From Paenibacillus sp. EZ-K15 (lineage in GTDB: Bacteria > Bacillota > Bacilli > Paenibacillales > Paenibacillaceae), in assembly GCF_002573715.1 (NCBI RefSeq), contig NZ_PDHM01000028.1:124001-188000 (forward strand): a DNA stretch of 64,000 bases, given 5' to 3'. Below are positions 27,320 to 36,166 of this stretch, piece after piece. Made by a program: the position numbers and the translations under genes. The stretch's first letter is position 1; every line of letters starts with the position of its first letter. The notes beneath the pieces were generated by a model that saw only the letters and a program-made list of their open reading frames with translations, was not told the DNA's origin and made no database searches.

Positions 27320-27750
27320 TACGGATTCTGCCTTTGGATGTGTTCACGCATTTCGTATTGTTTAGCCTGCGCTTCCGGGTCCTGCGTTAAGTCAGTCGGT
27401 TCAAACACCTGACGGAGCTCGATCTGGCCCGCACCGAAGCCGTGTGGATCCGGCATGCGTTTAGCCCACTCGATCGCCTCTTCCCTCGTCTTCACTTCGA
27501 TCAAGGTATACCCCGCGATCAGTTCCTTCGCTTCCGTAAAGGGACCATCGGTAATTTTCGGCTTGCCCCCGGGCTCCGGATAAGATATCCGGATAGCGCC
27601 CGAACTTGGATGGAGCCCATCGGCGGCAAGCAGCACGCCCGCTCTGGCCAGCTCCATGTTGTACCTCATCATGGCATCCAACTGTTCTGCGCTTGGCAAT
27701 ACGCCTGCCTCGGAATCCTCGGTTGCCCTTACAATCATCATAAATCTCAT
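27319..27750 (-). CDS. YCII/DGPF family protein
   Basis: A 143-residue YciI-like protein with the namesake motif KITDGPFTEAKELIAGY and a start RFMMIVRATEDSEAG. The frame runs back to 27807, but CCAGGAGGGAATAAG lies before ATG 27750, which fixes the start. DGPF proteins are found next to ECF42 sigma factors, and their biochemical role is not settled. It is the upstream gene of a two-gene operon with the sigma factor. Confidence 0.9.
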   Translation of the reverse strand: MRFMMIVRATEDSEAGVLPSAEQLDAMMRYNMELARAGVLLAADGLHPSSGAIRISYPEPGGKPKITDGPFTEAKELIAGYTLIEVKTREEAIEWAKRMPDPHGFGAGQIELRQVFEPTDLTQDPEAQAKQYEMREHIQRQNP

Positions 27751-27923
27751 TCTTATTCCCTCCTGGTTCTCGAGACTATCTTGAATTTTCGTTCTATGCT
27801 TAATCAACGAATAGAAAATGCTCTAATCGACAAAGACTTCAACATTTATAAAAAAATAATAGGTTACAATCATTTCGTTACTGAATCGTTTATTCCTGTT
27901 GGAATGATTCGGCTCCATAAAAA

Positions 27924-27958
27924 AAAGACCAACCAAAGCAAACGCTTGATGGGTCTTT
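27924..27958 (-). terminator. terminator after the CGNR gene
   Basis: AAAGACC / GGTCTTT outer stem with an inner CAAGC / GCTTG stem. On the minus strand it ends in eight T. It serves the gene at 27999. Confidence 0.75.
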
Positions 27959-27998
27959 GGAGTTGGACCTGATTCAAACCTGGTCCCATGGCTGCGGT

Positions 27999-28586
27999 TC
28001 ATCCCATGGACTTGCTTCGCTCCCGATATGTTTTATTCTTCGCCCGATTGCCGCAGGCTTTCATCGAGCACCATTTTCCCGTTCCCGGCCTCGAGCGGTC
28101 AACGAATACCCACTGACAATCGTCGGCCGTACACACTCTCAATCTGCCCCACATATTCTTTTCACGAAGCCGAAATACCAGAATCAACAGCCGGGCCATC
28201 CCACCTCTTCCCTGTGTATCCACTGGCTCCATGGCGTCTGCGGTCTCACCAAAGCGATAAAAGAACCGGAACCGTCCGGCTACACGGTTTAACGCTTGGA
28301 AGCCAGCTTCCTGATGATCATGTATATTATTCGGAATAGCTGCTCTTAAGCCGCCCCGCAGCTCGCGGGCCAAAGCCAGATCCTCTTCAGATACGGTGTC
28401 CTGTTCCAGAATAAAGCCGTTTTTTAACAGCCACATGCGCAGATCCTCCGTGGCCCGAAGCTGCTCCACACCCGGATCCCCATCATATCTCATGCGTTTA
28501 TCATGGGTGTTGATAAAATCCGCGATGATTTCGAGTTGATCAAATTCATGTCCCACAACAAACAAACCTCCTATTGATTTCTCCAA
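27999..28586 (-). CDS. CGNR zinc finger (ABATE domain) protein
   Basis: A 195-residue protein with an N-terminal ABATE-type domain (about 10-135) and a C-terminal CGNR zinc finger (about 150-190). The zinc ligands are visible in VCTADDCQWVFVD, then KWCSMKACGNRAKN, giving the C-x4-C ... C-x4-C pattern and the CGNR signature. Such proteins are presumed DNA-binding regulators. It is divergent from the epoxide hydrolase gene, which is a plausible target. Confidence 0.88.
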   Translation of the reverse strand: MEKSIGGLFVVGHEFDQLEIIADFINTHDKRMRYDGDPGVEQLRATEDLRMWLLKNGFILEQDTVSEEDLALARELRGGLRAAIPNNIHDHQEAGFQALNRVAGRFRFFYRFGETADAMEPVDTQGRGGMARLLILVFRLREKNMWGRLRVCTADDCQWVFVDRSRPGTGKWCSMKACGNRAKNKTYRERSKSMG

Positions 28587-28747
28587 AACAAACCAGTAAA
28601 GTATATTTATCGGTTAGCTAACCAGTTATATATATTTAACGGTCACTTGCAACAATGTAAAGAATGCCCTATGTCTATTTACCTATCTACCGCAAGTTTG
28701 TTGTTATCAGTATACCAGACTCCCATTCTTTCCAAGAGGTGAAACGA

Positions 28748-29917
28748 ATGAAGATCCAACCGTTTTCTTTTCAAATCGAGCCCGCTGCCATCGATGATTT
28801 ATATCGGCGCCTGGACATGACCCGATGGCCTGACGAAATCCCCGGCGGACAATGGGATTATGGAATTCCCCTTGATTTCATGAAGGATATGGCCGCCTAC
28901 TGGAGGCATGAGTTCGATTGGGAAGACTTCCAGCGCTCCATTCATGCCTTTCCGAATTATGTCGCTGATATCGATGGAGTCGACATTCACTTCATACATA
29001 TTAAGGGCAGCGGCGAGCACCCCATCCCGCTCCTCATTGCTCACGGTTGGCCCAGCTCCTTCTATGAAATGCTGGAACTTATCCCTTACCTTACCAATCC
29101 TGAGCAATTTGGCGGCCATGAGGAAACTTCCTTCGACGTTGTCATTCCATCGATCCCGGGTCATGGATTCTCAGGTATAGAACTGCGACCGGGCTTTGAA
29201 GATCGCCAAGCGGGGGAACTGCTTATGAAACTCATGACAGAGCTCGGTTACGAACGATTCGGTGCACACGGCTATGATATCGGAGCCAGCATTCTGGGGC
29301 TCATGTGTCTCGACCATCCCGACCGTTTCATCGGCTATCACACCACATCGCCAGGGAACCCCAGTCCCTATGTGGATTCGAACTCAACGCTTTCAGCCGA
29401 GGAGGCCGAGTTCCTCGACTATCAGAAGCAATGGGGACGCGAGGAGGGCGCTTACGCCCATATTCTGGGCACACGGCCGCAGACGGCAGCCTATGGATTG
29501 CATGATTCACCCGTAGCGCTGGCCGCGTTCATTCTGGAAAAATGGCACTACTGGACATCTCCCGAGGATGGCGATGTGTTGCAGCATTTCAACAAGGCGC
29601 AGCTCATGGCCAACGTGTCCATCTACTGGCTGACCCAGAGCATCAACGCCTCGAACCGCTATTATTATGAAGGCAAGCATACGAGGTGGCCGGGGCCCAA
29701 AGAAAGTTCACCTGTACCGCATGGTGTCACTTTAAGCGCTCAGCGGAACGAGCGTCCGCCCCGATCATATGTAGAACGGATCTTCCCGAATGTGATCCAC
29801 TGGAAGGATCTAAATGCGGGCGGGCACTTCATTGCAGCAGAACAACCGGCCTGGATTGCTGAGCAAATCATGGCTTTCTTCAAGCTGCTCCGCGATTCGC
29901 CGCAGGATGTTGTGTAA
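28748..29917 (+). CDS. epoxide hydrolase family alpha/beta hydrolase
   Basis: An alpha/beta hydrolase of 389 residues with an N-terminal epoxide hydrolase (EHN) domain (about 1-105). The catalytic domain has the oxyanion segment HGWPSSFYEM and the nucleophile in GAHGYDIGAS (Asp in place of the usual Ser). A distal GGHF probably supplies the histidine. The frame is open from 28664, but AAGAGGTG before ATG 28748 marks the start. There is no signal peptide, so it is cytoplasmic. Substrate unknown. It is divergent from a CGNR regulator. Confidence 0.9.
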   Translation: MKIQPFSFQIEPAAIDDLYRRLDMTRWPDEIPGGQWDYGIPLDFMKDMAAYWRHEFDWEDFQRSIHAFPNYVADIDGVDIHFIHIKGSGEHPIPLLIAHGWPSSFYEMLELIPYLTNPEQFGGHEETSFDVVIPSIPGHGFSGIELRPGFEDRQAGELLMKLMTELGYERFGAHGYDIGASILGLMCLDHPDRFIGYHTTSPGNPSPYVDSNSTLSAEEAEFLDYQKQWGREEGAYAHILGTRPQTAAYGLHDSPVALAAFILEKWHYWTSPEDGDVLQHFNKAQLMANVSIYWLTQSINASNRYYYEGKHTRWPGPKESSPVPHGVTLSAQRNERPPRSYVERIFPNVIHWKDLNAGGHFIAAEQPAWIAEQIMAFFKLLRDSPQDVV

Positions 29918-29936
29918 TTTTACGAATAGCAGGACA

Positions 29937-29998
29937 GGAGATCACCGCATCGGTACCGAAATAAGTAGCTACCATTTCTCATGAATGCGGTGATCTCC
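29937..29998. promoter_or_regulatory. 14-bp inverted repeat ending at a start codon
   Basis: GGAGATCACCGCAT (29937-29950) and ATGCGGTGATCTCC (29985-29998) are perfect complements around a 34-base loop. The right arm stops two bases before ATG 30000 and leaves no room for a normal Shine-Dalgarno sequence there, while AGGAG lies in the left arm. It could be a terminator for the hydrolase (no T run) or a fold controlling the next gene. Confidence 0.6.
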
Positions 29999-29999
29999 T

Positions 30000-30554
30000 A
30001 TGGTAACTAACATTCCGAACCGGATCCATATTATCGGCTCCGTCGGAAGCGGAAAAACGACACTCGCCAGGACGCTGTCCGCCCAGTTCCGCATTCCTTA
30101 TTACGAGCTCGACAATGTGGTGTGGGAGCGAGCCGAGCCGGATGATATTCGGAGGAGCGAAGCGGACCGGGATGCGATGTTAATAAGCATCATCAACACG
30201 AAATGCTGGATCATCGAAGGCGCTCACCTTAAATGGGTCAGCCCCAGCTTCCGCCGTGCAGATCTTATCATATTCCTGAACCCGTCCTACTCCACAATAA
30301 CCTACCGGATCATTACAAGGTTCATCAAGCAGCGACTGCGACTTGAACAGGCGCATTATACACCCAGCTGGGACATGTTCAAAAAGATGTTCGAATGGAG
30401 CGCCGCGTTTCAGCGGGAAGGCAGATATCAGATTCAGGATACGCTCGAAGATTATCCCGGCAAAGTGATCGTCGTGAAGAGTCATCGACAACTCATGCAG
30501 CAGCTTAAGCAGTGGATACCCTCCATAGAACACCAAGAAAGGACCTCCGGTTAA
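30000..30554 (+). CDS. P-loop NTPase, adenylate-kinase-like (FlaR-type)
   Basis: A 184-residue P-loop kinase-like protein. Walker A is GSVGSGKTT at about 13-21. YYELDNVVWERAEP resembles the acceptor region of the FlaR/DNA topology modulation group, and WIIEGAHLKWVS and RADLIIFLNPSYSTITYRI follow. The substrate is unknown; FlaR itself was linked to DNA topology but is poorly defined. The ATG has no standard ribosome binding site because a hairpin arm occupies that position. The stop codon lies inside the terminator palindrome at 30541. Confidence 0.8.
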   Translation: MVTNIPNRIHIIGSVGSGKTTLARTLSAQFRIPYYELDNVVWERAEPDDIRRSEADRDAMLISIINTKCWIIEGAHLKWVSPSFRRADLIIFLNPSYSTITYRIITRFIKQRLRLEQAHYTPSWDMFKKMFEWSAAFQREGRYQIQDTLEDYPGKVIVVKSHRQLMQQLKQWIPSIEHQERTSG

Positions 30555-30564
30555 CCGGAGGTCC
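30541..30564. terminator. bidirectional terminator containing a stop codon
   Basis: A perfect palindrome, GGACCTCCGGTTAACCGGAGGTCC. It separates the convergent NTPase and cysK genes. The TAA of the NTPase gene lies in its centre. Confidence 0.85.
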
Positions 30565-30571
30565 TTCTCAC

Positions 30572-31486
30572 TTAGAAAATATCCATGCTCAAATACCGCT
30601 CTCCCGTATCCGGAGCAATGCAGACAACCCGCTTCCCTTCCCCCAGCCGCTTCGCTACGTGAAGAGCAGCGAATACCGATGCGCCGGAGGACGGCCCCAC
30701 CAGAATCCCTTCCCTGCGAGCCAAATCCCGCACCGTTTGCAACGCATCCTCGTCGGCGATCTGGATGATCTCATCATATACGCTCGTATTCAGAATCTTC
30801 GGTACAAAACCCGGGCTTGTGCCCACTAGCTTGTGCGGTCCAGGCTGTCCGCCGGAGAGCACAGGCGAGCCCTTCGGCTCGACTACCGCGATGTGCAGAT
30901 TCGGCAGGGACTTCCTCAGCTCTTCCCCGGTACCGGTTACGGTGCCGCCCGTTCCCGCCGTTGCCACGAAGGCATCCAGCCGCCCTTCCATCTGCCCCAA
31001 AATTTCCGGCGCTGTCGTCAACCTGTGAATGTCTGGGTTGGCCGCATTCTCAAACTGCTGCGGAATGAAGCTGCCGGGAATCTGCTCCCTTAGCTCAAGC
31101 GCTTTGGCAATGGAGCCCGGCATGCGTTCGCTGCTCGGTGTCAGCACGACCTCCGCGCCGTACGCCTTCAATATATTTATCCGTTCCCTGGACATGTTGT
31201 CCGGCATAATCAGGATAGCGCGGTAACCCTTGGCGGCTGCTATCATCGCCAGGCCAATGCCCGTGTTCCCGCTCGTTGGCTCAATAATGGTACCGCCCGG
31301 TTGGAGTAATCCTTGTTCCTCTGCGGTATGAATCAGATTGTACGCCGCGCGGTCCTTCACGCTGCCGGAAGGATTGAATCTCTCAAGCTTTACATAGACA
31401 TCAGCAGACCCTTCAGGCACTAGCCGCTGAAGTTTCAGGATTGGCGTCTGACCGATCATATCAACTACACTATTATAAATCTCCAT
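30572..31486 (-). CDS. cysK: cysteine synthase A
   Basis: O-acetylserine sulfhydrylase, a PLP enzyme that makes cysteine from O-acetylserine and sulfide. Length 304 residues, as usual. The PLP lysine is in NPSGSVKDRAA, the phosphate/acetate loop is EPTSGNTGIGLA, and the Gly-rich PLP-phosphate loop is TAGTGGTVTGTG. The C-terminal GPSSGA motif is intact. The frame is open to 31531, but the protein begins at ATG 31486 (MEIYNSVVDMIGQTP), preceded by AAAGGAGAGC. Monocistronic. Confidence 0.95.
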   Translation of the reverse strand: MEIYNSVVDMIGQTPILKLQRLVPEGSADVYVKLERFNPSGSVKDRAAYNLIHTAEEQGLLQPGGTIIEPTSGNTGIGLAMIAAAKGYRAILIMPDNMSRERINILKAYGAEVVLTPSSERMPGSIAKALELREQIPGSFIPQQFENAANPDIHRLTTAPEILGQMEGRLDAFVATAGTGGTVTGTGEELRKSLPNLHIAVVEPKGSPVLSGGQPGPHKLVGTSPGFVPKILNTSVYDEIIQIADEDALQTVRDLARREGILVGPSSGASVFAALHVAKRLGEGKRVVCIAPDTGERYLSMDIF

Positions 31487-31573
31487 GATGTTGATGCTCT
31501 CCTTTATATATGAAGTGAAATCATTCTCCACTAAACCAGATTACTCACAAAGACAATAAACTTACTCGGATTA

Positions 31574-31812
31574 TAACAAAAACGTTGATCGACGTACATT
31601 CACAGATGACAGACCCCAGTTAGAAGAAGTTTTTCTTGCGATATCAGGAGGTCACAAGCTTCGATGTTTATACTTTCTGATATCTTAACAAAAACGTCGA
31701 TCGACGTACATTCACAGATGACAGACCCCAGTTAGAAGAAGTTTTTCTTGCGATATTAGGAGGTCACAAGCTTCGATGTTTATACTTTCTGATATCTTAA
31801 CAAAAACGTCGA
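31574..31812 (+). repeat. 112-bp repeat, two tandem units plus a partial third
   Basis: Unit 1 (31574-31685) and unit 2 (31686-31797) differ at two positions. A third copy breaks off after 15 bases (31798-31812). Each unit begins TAACAAAAACGT and ends TTTCTGATATCT. Unit 2 contains the perfect palindrome ACGTCGATCGACGT (31694-31707). The same 112-bp unit, 89 percent identical and inverted, lies upstream of ade at 16930-17041. The tandem pair sits between cysK and lipL. Confidence 0.9.
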
Positions 31813-31965
31813 AGGTCCCCGACTCATAAGGCGAGGCGAGGCGCGCCGCTTCAGTATGAATTTATGGTATGCTGTTCAGAGAAAATAACGATCGGGCTCC
31901 CCCTCGGAAGACAAACCTTCCATGGTCTGTGCACGATCCACATATAAGAGGAGGCGCAAGAAAGC

Positions 31966-32823
31966 GTGAATATTCCGCTGTCACTACCTGAAGATCAACC
32001 CGTCCTGCTGCTCGACCGGACACATGATTTATCGCACCAGGACGTGCTGTACCATTTTGCTCTGGACGAGCTCCTATGCAGGCTGACCGGAGATGGCGGG
32101 CCGGCCGTCTGCCATCTGTGGCGGCATCCGCGCGCTTTTGTGATGGGTGTGCGCGACAGCCGCCTCCCCCATGCGCCGCAAGGGGAAGCCATGCTTCGTT
32201 CCCTCGGCTATGACACCGCCGTCCGCCATTCGGGCGGTGCTGCGGTTCCCTTAGACGCTGGCGTGGTGAACCTGTCCCTCATCCTCCCCTTTTCCTCTAC
32301 GGGACCGGCGCCTGACTTTCATCAAGACTTTGAGATCATGGTGGAGCTGATCCGGGAGGCCCTCCGCGGCACCGGACAGAACGTAGATACCGGCGAAATT
32401 GCTGGCGCCTTCTGTCCCGGAACGTTCGATTTAAGCATAGGTGGCCTTAAATTTTGCGGCATTGCCCAGCGGCGGCAGCGTAAAGCCTTCATTATCCAGG
32501 CTTTTATCATCGCCGAAGGTTCAGGCAGCGAGCGCGCCCGGCTGGTTCGTTCCTTCTATGATATTGCCGCTGCGGGTGCAGACCCCAAGCAATATCCTCT
32601 AGTAGAGGCTAACAGCACCGCCAGTCTTGAAGAGCTTACGAACATCGGTACCGGTCAGAACGCCGTGCACCCCTTTATCGTTGCTGTAAAAGAGGTCATC
32701 CGAAGCTGGCAGTCAGGCAAGGAGCTGACAGAAGCCGCTTCCAGGTTTACGATGCCAGGCACTGAGGAGATTCGTGTCATGGCCGAACAGATGCGTCAGC
32801 GCTACAAGGGCAACTCCATATGA
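31966..32823 (+). CDS. lipL: octanoyl-[GcvH]:protein N-octanoyltransferase
   Basis: Amidotransferase of the Firmicutes lipoate pathway. It moves octanoyl groups from GcvH to E2 subunits of the 2-oxoacid dehydrogenases. The 285-residue sequence resembles B. subtilis LipL (YwfL): GVRDSRLP, RHSGGAAVPLD, the catalytic Cys150 in AFCPGTFDLS, and GIAQRR. The start is GTG 31966 with AGAGGAGGCG upstream. A difference from LipL is Cys in LKFCGI, where Ala is common. Two 112-bp repeats lie upstream. Confidence 0.88.
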   Translation: MNIPLSLPEDQPVLLLDRTHDLSHQDVLYHFALDELLCRLTGDGGPAVCHLWRHPRAFVMGVRDSRLPHAPQGEAMLRSLGYDTAVRHSGGAAVPLDAGVVNLSLILPFSSTGPAPDFHQDFEIMVELIREALRGTGQNVDTGEIAGAFCPGTFDLSIGGLKFCGIAQRRQRKAFIIQAFIIAEGSGSERARLVRSFYDIAAAGADPKQYPLVEANSTASLEELTNIGTGQNAVHPFIVAVKEVIRSWQSGKELTEAASRFTMPGTEEIRVMAEQMRQRYKGNSI

Positions 32824-32857
32824 TTATGCATATCCTCCGCAAGTCCAGCCATGTACA

Positions 32858-32877
32858 GGGGCGCCGCTAGACGCCCC
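32858..32877 (+). terminator. GC hairpin after lipL
   Basis: GGGGCG / CGCCCC with an eight-base loop. It is followed by a mixed T-rich stretch rather than a clean T run, so it is a moderate terminator candidate. Confidence 0.5.
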
Positions 32878-32987
32878 CTCCAATATTACTTTATTTTTAC
32901 AATTCCACCATTCACCGATGATATTCCCTTAACACTTCCCCTATAAACTTGTCCTGATGGCAATTTATACATTAGGGGTGGATAAGC

Positions 32988-34625
32988 TTGAGTAAAACGA
33001 TGGATCGCAAAACGTTTCTGTCTTATCTAGGTACTGGCGCAACCGCATTGGCTGCCGCTTCCGCAGGCTTAGGTGTATTGGAAGGGAAGGCTTCCGCCAT
33101 GTCCGGAACCGCCAATCATCTGTTCGGATTCAAAACGAATCGGGTCAGCGGTTACTTCGAACCAATCGAACCAACCAAAGCAGACCAGCTCGTCCTGCCT
33201 AAAAACTTTAAATATGATGTCATTGCGGCTTTTGATGACGTGATCAATCCGGCTGGCGAAAAATTCGGCTCCGGCTGTGATTACAACGCATTTTTCCCGC
33301 TTAAGGGCTCCAATGTCCGCGGCCTCCTGGTCAACAATCATGAATACTCCACCATCTTCTCCATCGGTCCTGTGAAGGACGAGAAGATGACGGCGGATCA
33401 AATCCATAAAAACCTGTATTACCAAGGCATGTCCGTTATCGAAGTATACCGTGACGAGAAGGGTGTATGGAAAATGGACACCACCTCCACCCATGCCCGC
33501 CGCATCAACGGCTTCAGCAAATTCGATATCACCGGTCCGGCCAAAGGCATCCCTGCCCTGAAAGGCGCAACGACGGCTACCGGCACGTTTGCCAACTGCT
33601 CCGGCGGGGTGACGCTTTGGAACACGGTCTTATCTTGCGAGGAGAACTTCGAGGACACCGCGGCAGTCTCTAACCTGCCGGATACGCATTACGGCTGGGT
33701 CGTTGAGGTCGATCCGTTCGATAAATCCTTCCTGAAGAAGCACACCGCCCTCGGCAGATTTAATCATGAGAATACCGCGATGGGCCTTGCCGCAGACGGC
33801 CGGATCGTTGTCTATATGGGCGACGACAAGAAGGATGCCTGTGTCTATAAATTCATCAGCAAAAACAAATATGATAAAAGCAAAGGCCGTGCTAACTCCG
33901 CGCTTCTGGAAGACGGAACCCTGTACGTGGCCAACCTGAAGTCGGGCAAATGGCAGCCGGTCACCCTGGAGGCCGTAACCAAGGCCGCCGCAGAGGATAA
34001 AGAGGCCCAAGCCAAATTCAAGTCCCAAGGCGATGTGGTCACTTACTGCCAGGAAGCTGCGCGTCTTGTCGGCGGAACACCAACGGACCGTCCGGAGGAT
34101 ATCGAAATCTCGCCGTTTGATAACACCGTGTTTATCTGCCATACGAACAACGACAATCACGGCAACATCCATGGCCATATAACGCGCATTTTTGAAGCGG
34201 GCAACGATCTGGCAGCCATGGAGTTTGACTTTGAAATTTTTGCTGCGGGAGGACGCCAATCCGGATTCAGCTCGCCGGACAACCTGGCTTTCGACTCGAA
34301 CGGCGATCTGTGGGTCGTGACGGATATCTCCAGCAGCAGCCAGAATAAAGGCGTTCACAAATCCTTTATGAACAACGGACTGTTTGTGATTCCAACAAGC
34401 GGGCCGGATCAAGGGGTCGCGCTGCAATTCGCCTCCGGCCCGGTGGAATCCGAGCTTACAGGTCCTTTCTTCACACCCGATGAGCAGACGCTCTTCCTGT
34501 CCGTTCAACACCCGGGCGAGAATACGGAGGACCTCAGCAAACCAACCAGCACATGGCCTCACCGCTCCGGTGAAAACATGGCGCGCTGCGCCGTGGTAGC
34601 CATTAGCGGCTTCAAACTGGAGTAA
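32988..34625 (+). CDS. PhoX-like alkaline phosphatase (DUF839), Tat-type leader
   Basis: A 545-residue protein of the PhoX/DUF839 family, known as secreted Ca2+-dependent alkaline phosphatases. The leader has DRKTFLSYLG followed by a mild hydrophobic stretch (ATALAAASAGLGVLEG). This looks like a Tat signal with RK in place of the twin arginine. The family core has LLVNNHEYS, GGVTLWNTVLSCEENFED, MGLAADGRIVVYMGDD, RPEDIEISP and a late FSSPDNLAFDSNGDLWVVTD. The start is TTG 32988, with AGGGGTGG upstream. tatA and tatC follow directly, so it is probably their substrate. Confidence 0.88.
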   Translation: MSKTMDRKTFLSYLGTGATALAAASAGLGVLEGKASAMSGTANHLFGFKTNRVSGYFEPIEPTKADQLVLPKNFKYDVIAAFDDVINPAGEKFGSGCDYNAFFPLKGSNVRGLLVNNHEYSTIFSIGPVKDEKMTADQIHKNLYYQGMSVIEVYRDEKGVWKMDTTSTHARRINGFSKFDITGPAKGIPALKGATTATGTFANCSGGVTLWNTVLSCEENFEDTAAVSNLPDTHYGWVVEVDPFDKSFLKKHTALGRFNHENTAMGLAADGRIVVYMGDDKKDACVYKFISKNKYDKSKGRANSALLEDGTLYVANLKSGKWQPVTLEAVTKAAAEDKEAQAKFKSQGDVVTYCQEAARLVGGTPTDRPEDIEISPFDNTVFICHTNNDNHGNIHGHITRIFEAGNDLAAMEFDFEIFAAGGRQSGFSSPDNLAFDSNGDLWVVTDISSSSQNKGVHKSFMNNGLFVIPTSGPDQGVALQFASGPVESELTGPFFTPDEQTLFLSVQHPGENTEDLSKPTSTWPHRSGENMARCAVVAISGFKLE

Positions 34626-34649
34626 TACCAATCGAAAGGAGCGAGGATT

Positions 34650-34871
34650 ATGCCGTTTGGCAACATCGGAATCGGTGGTTTAATTCTTATTTTGATTATC
34701 GCACTCATCATATTCGGTCCATCCAAGCTTCCCGAGCTCGGTCGCGCTTTCGGGCGGACCTTAAGCGAGTTCAAGGGCGCAACCCGTGGCTTGATGAACG
34801 GAGACGACGAGAATGGAAAAAAAGACGATGCTCCGCAAACTGCTGCAGCGGTCGATAAGCAGCACAGCTAA
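34650..34871 (+). CDS. tatA: Sec-independent translocase protein TatA
   Basis: A 73-residue TatA: an N-terminal helix ([15 protein letters not shown]), the hinge [12 protein letters not shown], an amphipathic helix ([13 protein letters not shown]) and a charged tail. It forms the pore of the twin-arginine translocase. AAAGGAGCGAGGATT precedes ATG 34650, 24 bases after the phosphatase stop. The tatC start lies within the last 59 bases of tatA in another frame. Confidence 0.95.
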   Translation: MPFGNIGIGGLILILIIALIIFGPSKLPELGRAFGRTLSEFKGATRGLMNGDDENGKKDDAPQTAAAVDKQHS

Positions 34872-35601
34872 TCCGAACGACCAGAGCGCGATCGAGCATC
34901 TGGAAGAAATGCGGAAGCGCCTGATCCGCACCCTGATTGCGTTTCTCGTCGCGATGGTAGCTGCCTTCATCTACGTCGAGAAGATTTACCACTGGCTGGT
35001 ACGAGGCATGGACAAAAAGCTCGTTCTGCTCGGTCCCTCCGAAGTAATGTGGGTATATATGATCATTGCGGGCGTTGTAGCCGTCACCGTCACGCTTCCC
35101 ATTGCCGCTTATCAAATATGGCGGTTCGTGCAGCCGGCGCTGCCGGATGGGACTCACCGCTCGGCCGTGCTGCTCATTCCCGTGATTAGCGTGTTATTCA
35201 TTGCCGGCATTTGCTTCGGGTACTTCGTGCTGTTCCCGATGGTGCTGCAGTTCATGCAGCGTATGGCCGAAGGCGCATTCCAAACGATGTATACCGCGCA
35301 AAAATACTTCACGTTCATGATCCATATGACCGTTCCTTTCGGATTCCTGTTCGAAATGCCCGCCATCGTTGTTTTTCTGACGAAGCTCGGCATCGTGAAT
35401 CCGCATCGGCTGGCCAAGATGCGTAAATCAGCCTACTTTCTGCTCTGCATCGTGGCCGTCACCATCACGCCGCCGGATATCATGTCCGATTTGATTGTGA
35501 TCGTTCCGCTGTTCCTGCTGTACGAAATCAGCGTATCGATCTCCAGATTCATCTATCGCAAGCAGCTGCAGCTCTCTCAAGCGGAGGGCAGCGCAACTTA
35601 A
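34813..35601 (+). CDS. tatC: Sec-independent translocase protein TatC
   Basis: Tat receptor subunit, a 262-residue membrane protein with six helices. The family signature [17 protein letters not shown] lies at residues 25-41, and the conserved [13 protein letters not shown] and [14 protein letters not shown] stretches follow. ATG 34813 has GGAG nine bases upstream and gives an N-terminal extension of about 24 residues ahead of the signature. Part of the protein is therefore encoded over the tatA tail in a different frame. It makes a minimal TatA-TatC pair, as in B. subtilis. A terminator follows. Confidence 0.95.
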   Translation: MEKKTMLRKLLQRSISSTANPNDQSAIEHLEEMRKRLIRTLIAFLVAMVAAFIYVEKIYHWLVRGMDKKLVLLGPSEVMWVYMIIAGVVAVTVTLPIAAYQIWRFVQPALPDGTHRSAVLLIPVISVLFIAGICFGYFVLFPMVLQFMQRMAEGAFQTMYTAQKYFTFMIHMTVPFGFLFEMPAIVVFLTKLGIVNPHRLAKMRKSAYFLLCIVAVTITPPDIMSDLIVIVPLFLLYEISVSISRFIYRKQLQLSQAEGSAT

Positions 35602-35639
35602 TACACGTCCGTTTCCCCCGAAGTAGGACGGAATCTTGA

Positions 35640-35696
35640 AGAACCCGTGACTGACAACCTAAGCAAGCAGGTTGTTCCGGCTGCGGGTTCTCTTTT
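35640..35696 (+). terminator. terminator after tatC, nested hairpin
   Basis: Outer stem AGAACCCG / CGGGTTCT encloses an inner stem CAACCT / AGGTTG, followed by TCTTTT. Terminates the phoX-tatAC unit. Confidence 0.85.
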
Positions 35697-35699
35697 GCA

Positions 35700-36166
35700 T
35701 TCAACACGTTAGATAATGTGACACTTATAATGATGAATCTAGTAAAAATGGATTGACACTTTGGATATATTGTTTTAGTTTTACTTTATAATAAAGAAAT
35801 TGTCTTAATATATTACGATGATCATGTAATTTCATGTAATGTATCCAAGATCGTCTTCCATATTGAGTATAATTTGTCATATATATGTTATGAATAATCA
35901 CATATTCTAATTTATCTACCGAAATCCCTTAGCTTCATCCTTTACCTCTCCTATTCATATGCATCCAGGAGCTCGTGACATAAATCCCTGTTCTGAGACT
36001 TTTGGCATGATTCCACTGATTTTTAGAAATGATCCATTGATTTATTAGTCGAGTTCTCCTAGTATTTTTAGTAGAAACATCTAACGGTTTGGCATGAGGG
36101 CCAGTACTTTGCCGTTATTTATGATAGCGCTACCAGTAGCTGTAAGAAAAACGGGAGGTTGCAGAT
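35700..36166. other. AT-rich intergenic region upstream of the AraC sensor gene
   Basis: About 470 bases without a convincing gene. It is clearly more AT-rich than its surroundings, with several TATA-like runs. TTGACA occurs at 35753-35758 with AT-rich DNA after it. A cre-like site lies at 36122. The promoter of the regulator at 36167 must be here. Confidence 0.5.
36122..36135. promoter_or_regulatory. cre-like (CcpA) site
   Basis: TGATAGCGCTACCA keeps the CG centre and the outer TG...CA of the CcpA consensus with two mismatches. It lies 32 bases upstream of the membrane AraC regulator gene. Confidence 0.4.

Noticed and set aside
32893-32947. Pho box upstream of the PhoX-like gene
   Set aside because: TTTACA and TTAACA occur, but not with the regular 11-base repeat spacing expected for PhoP binding.
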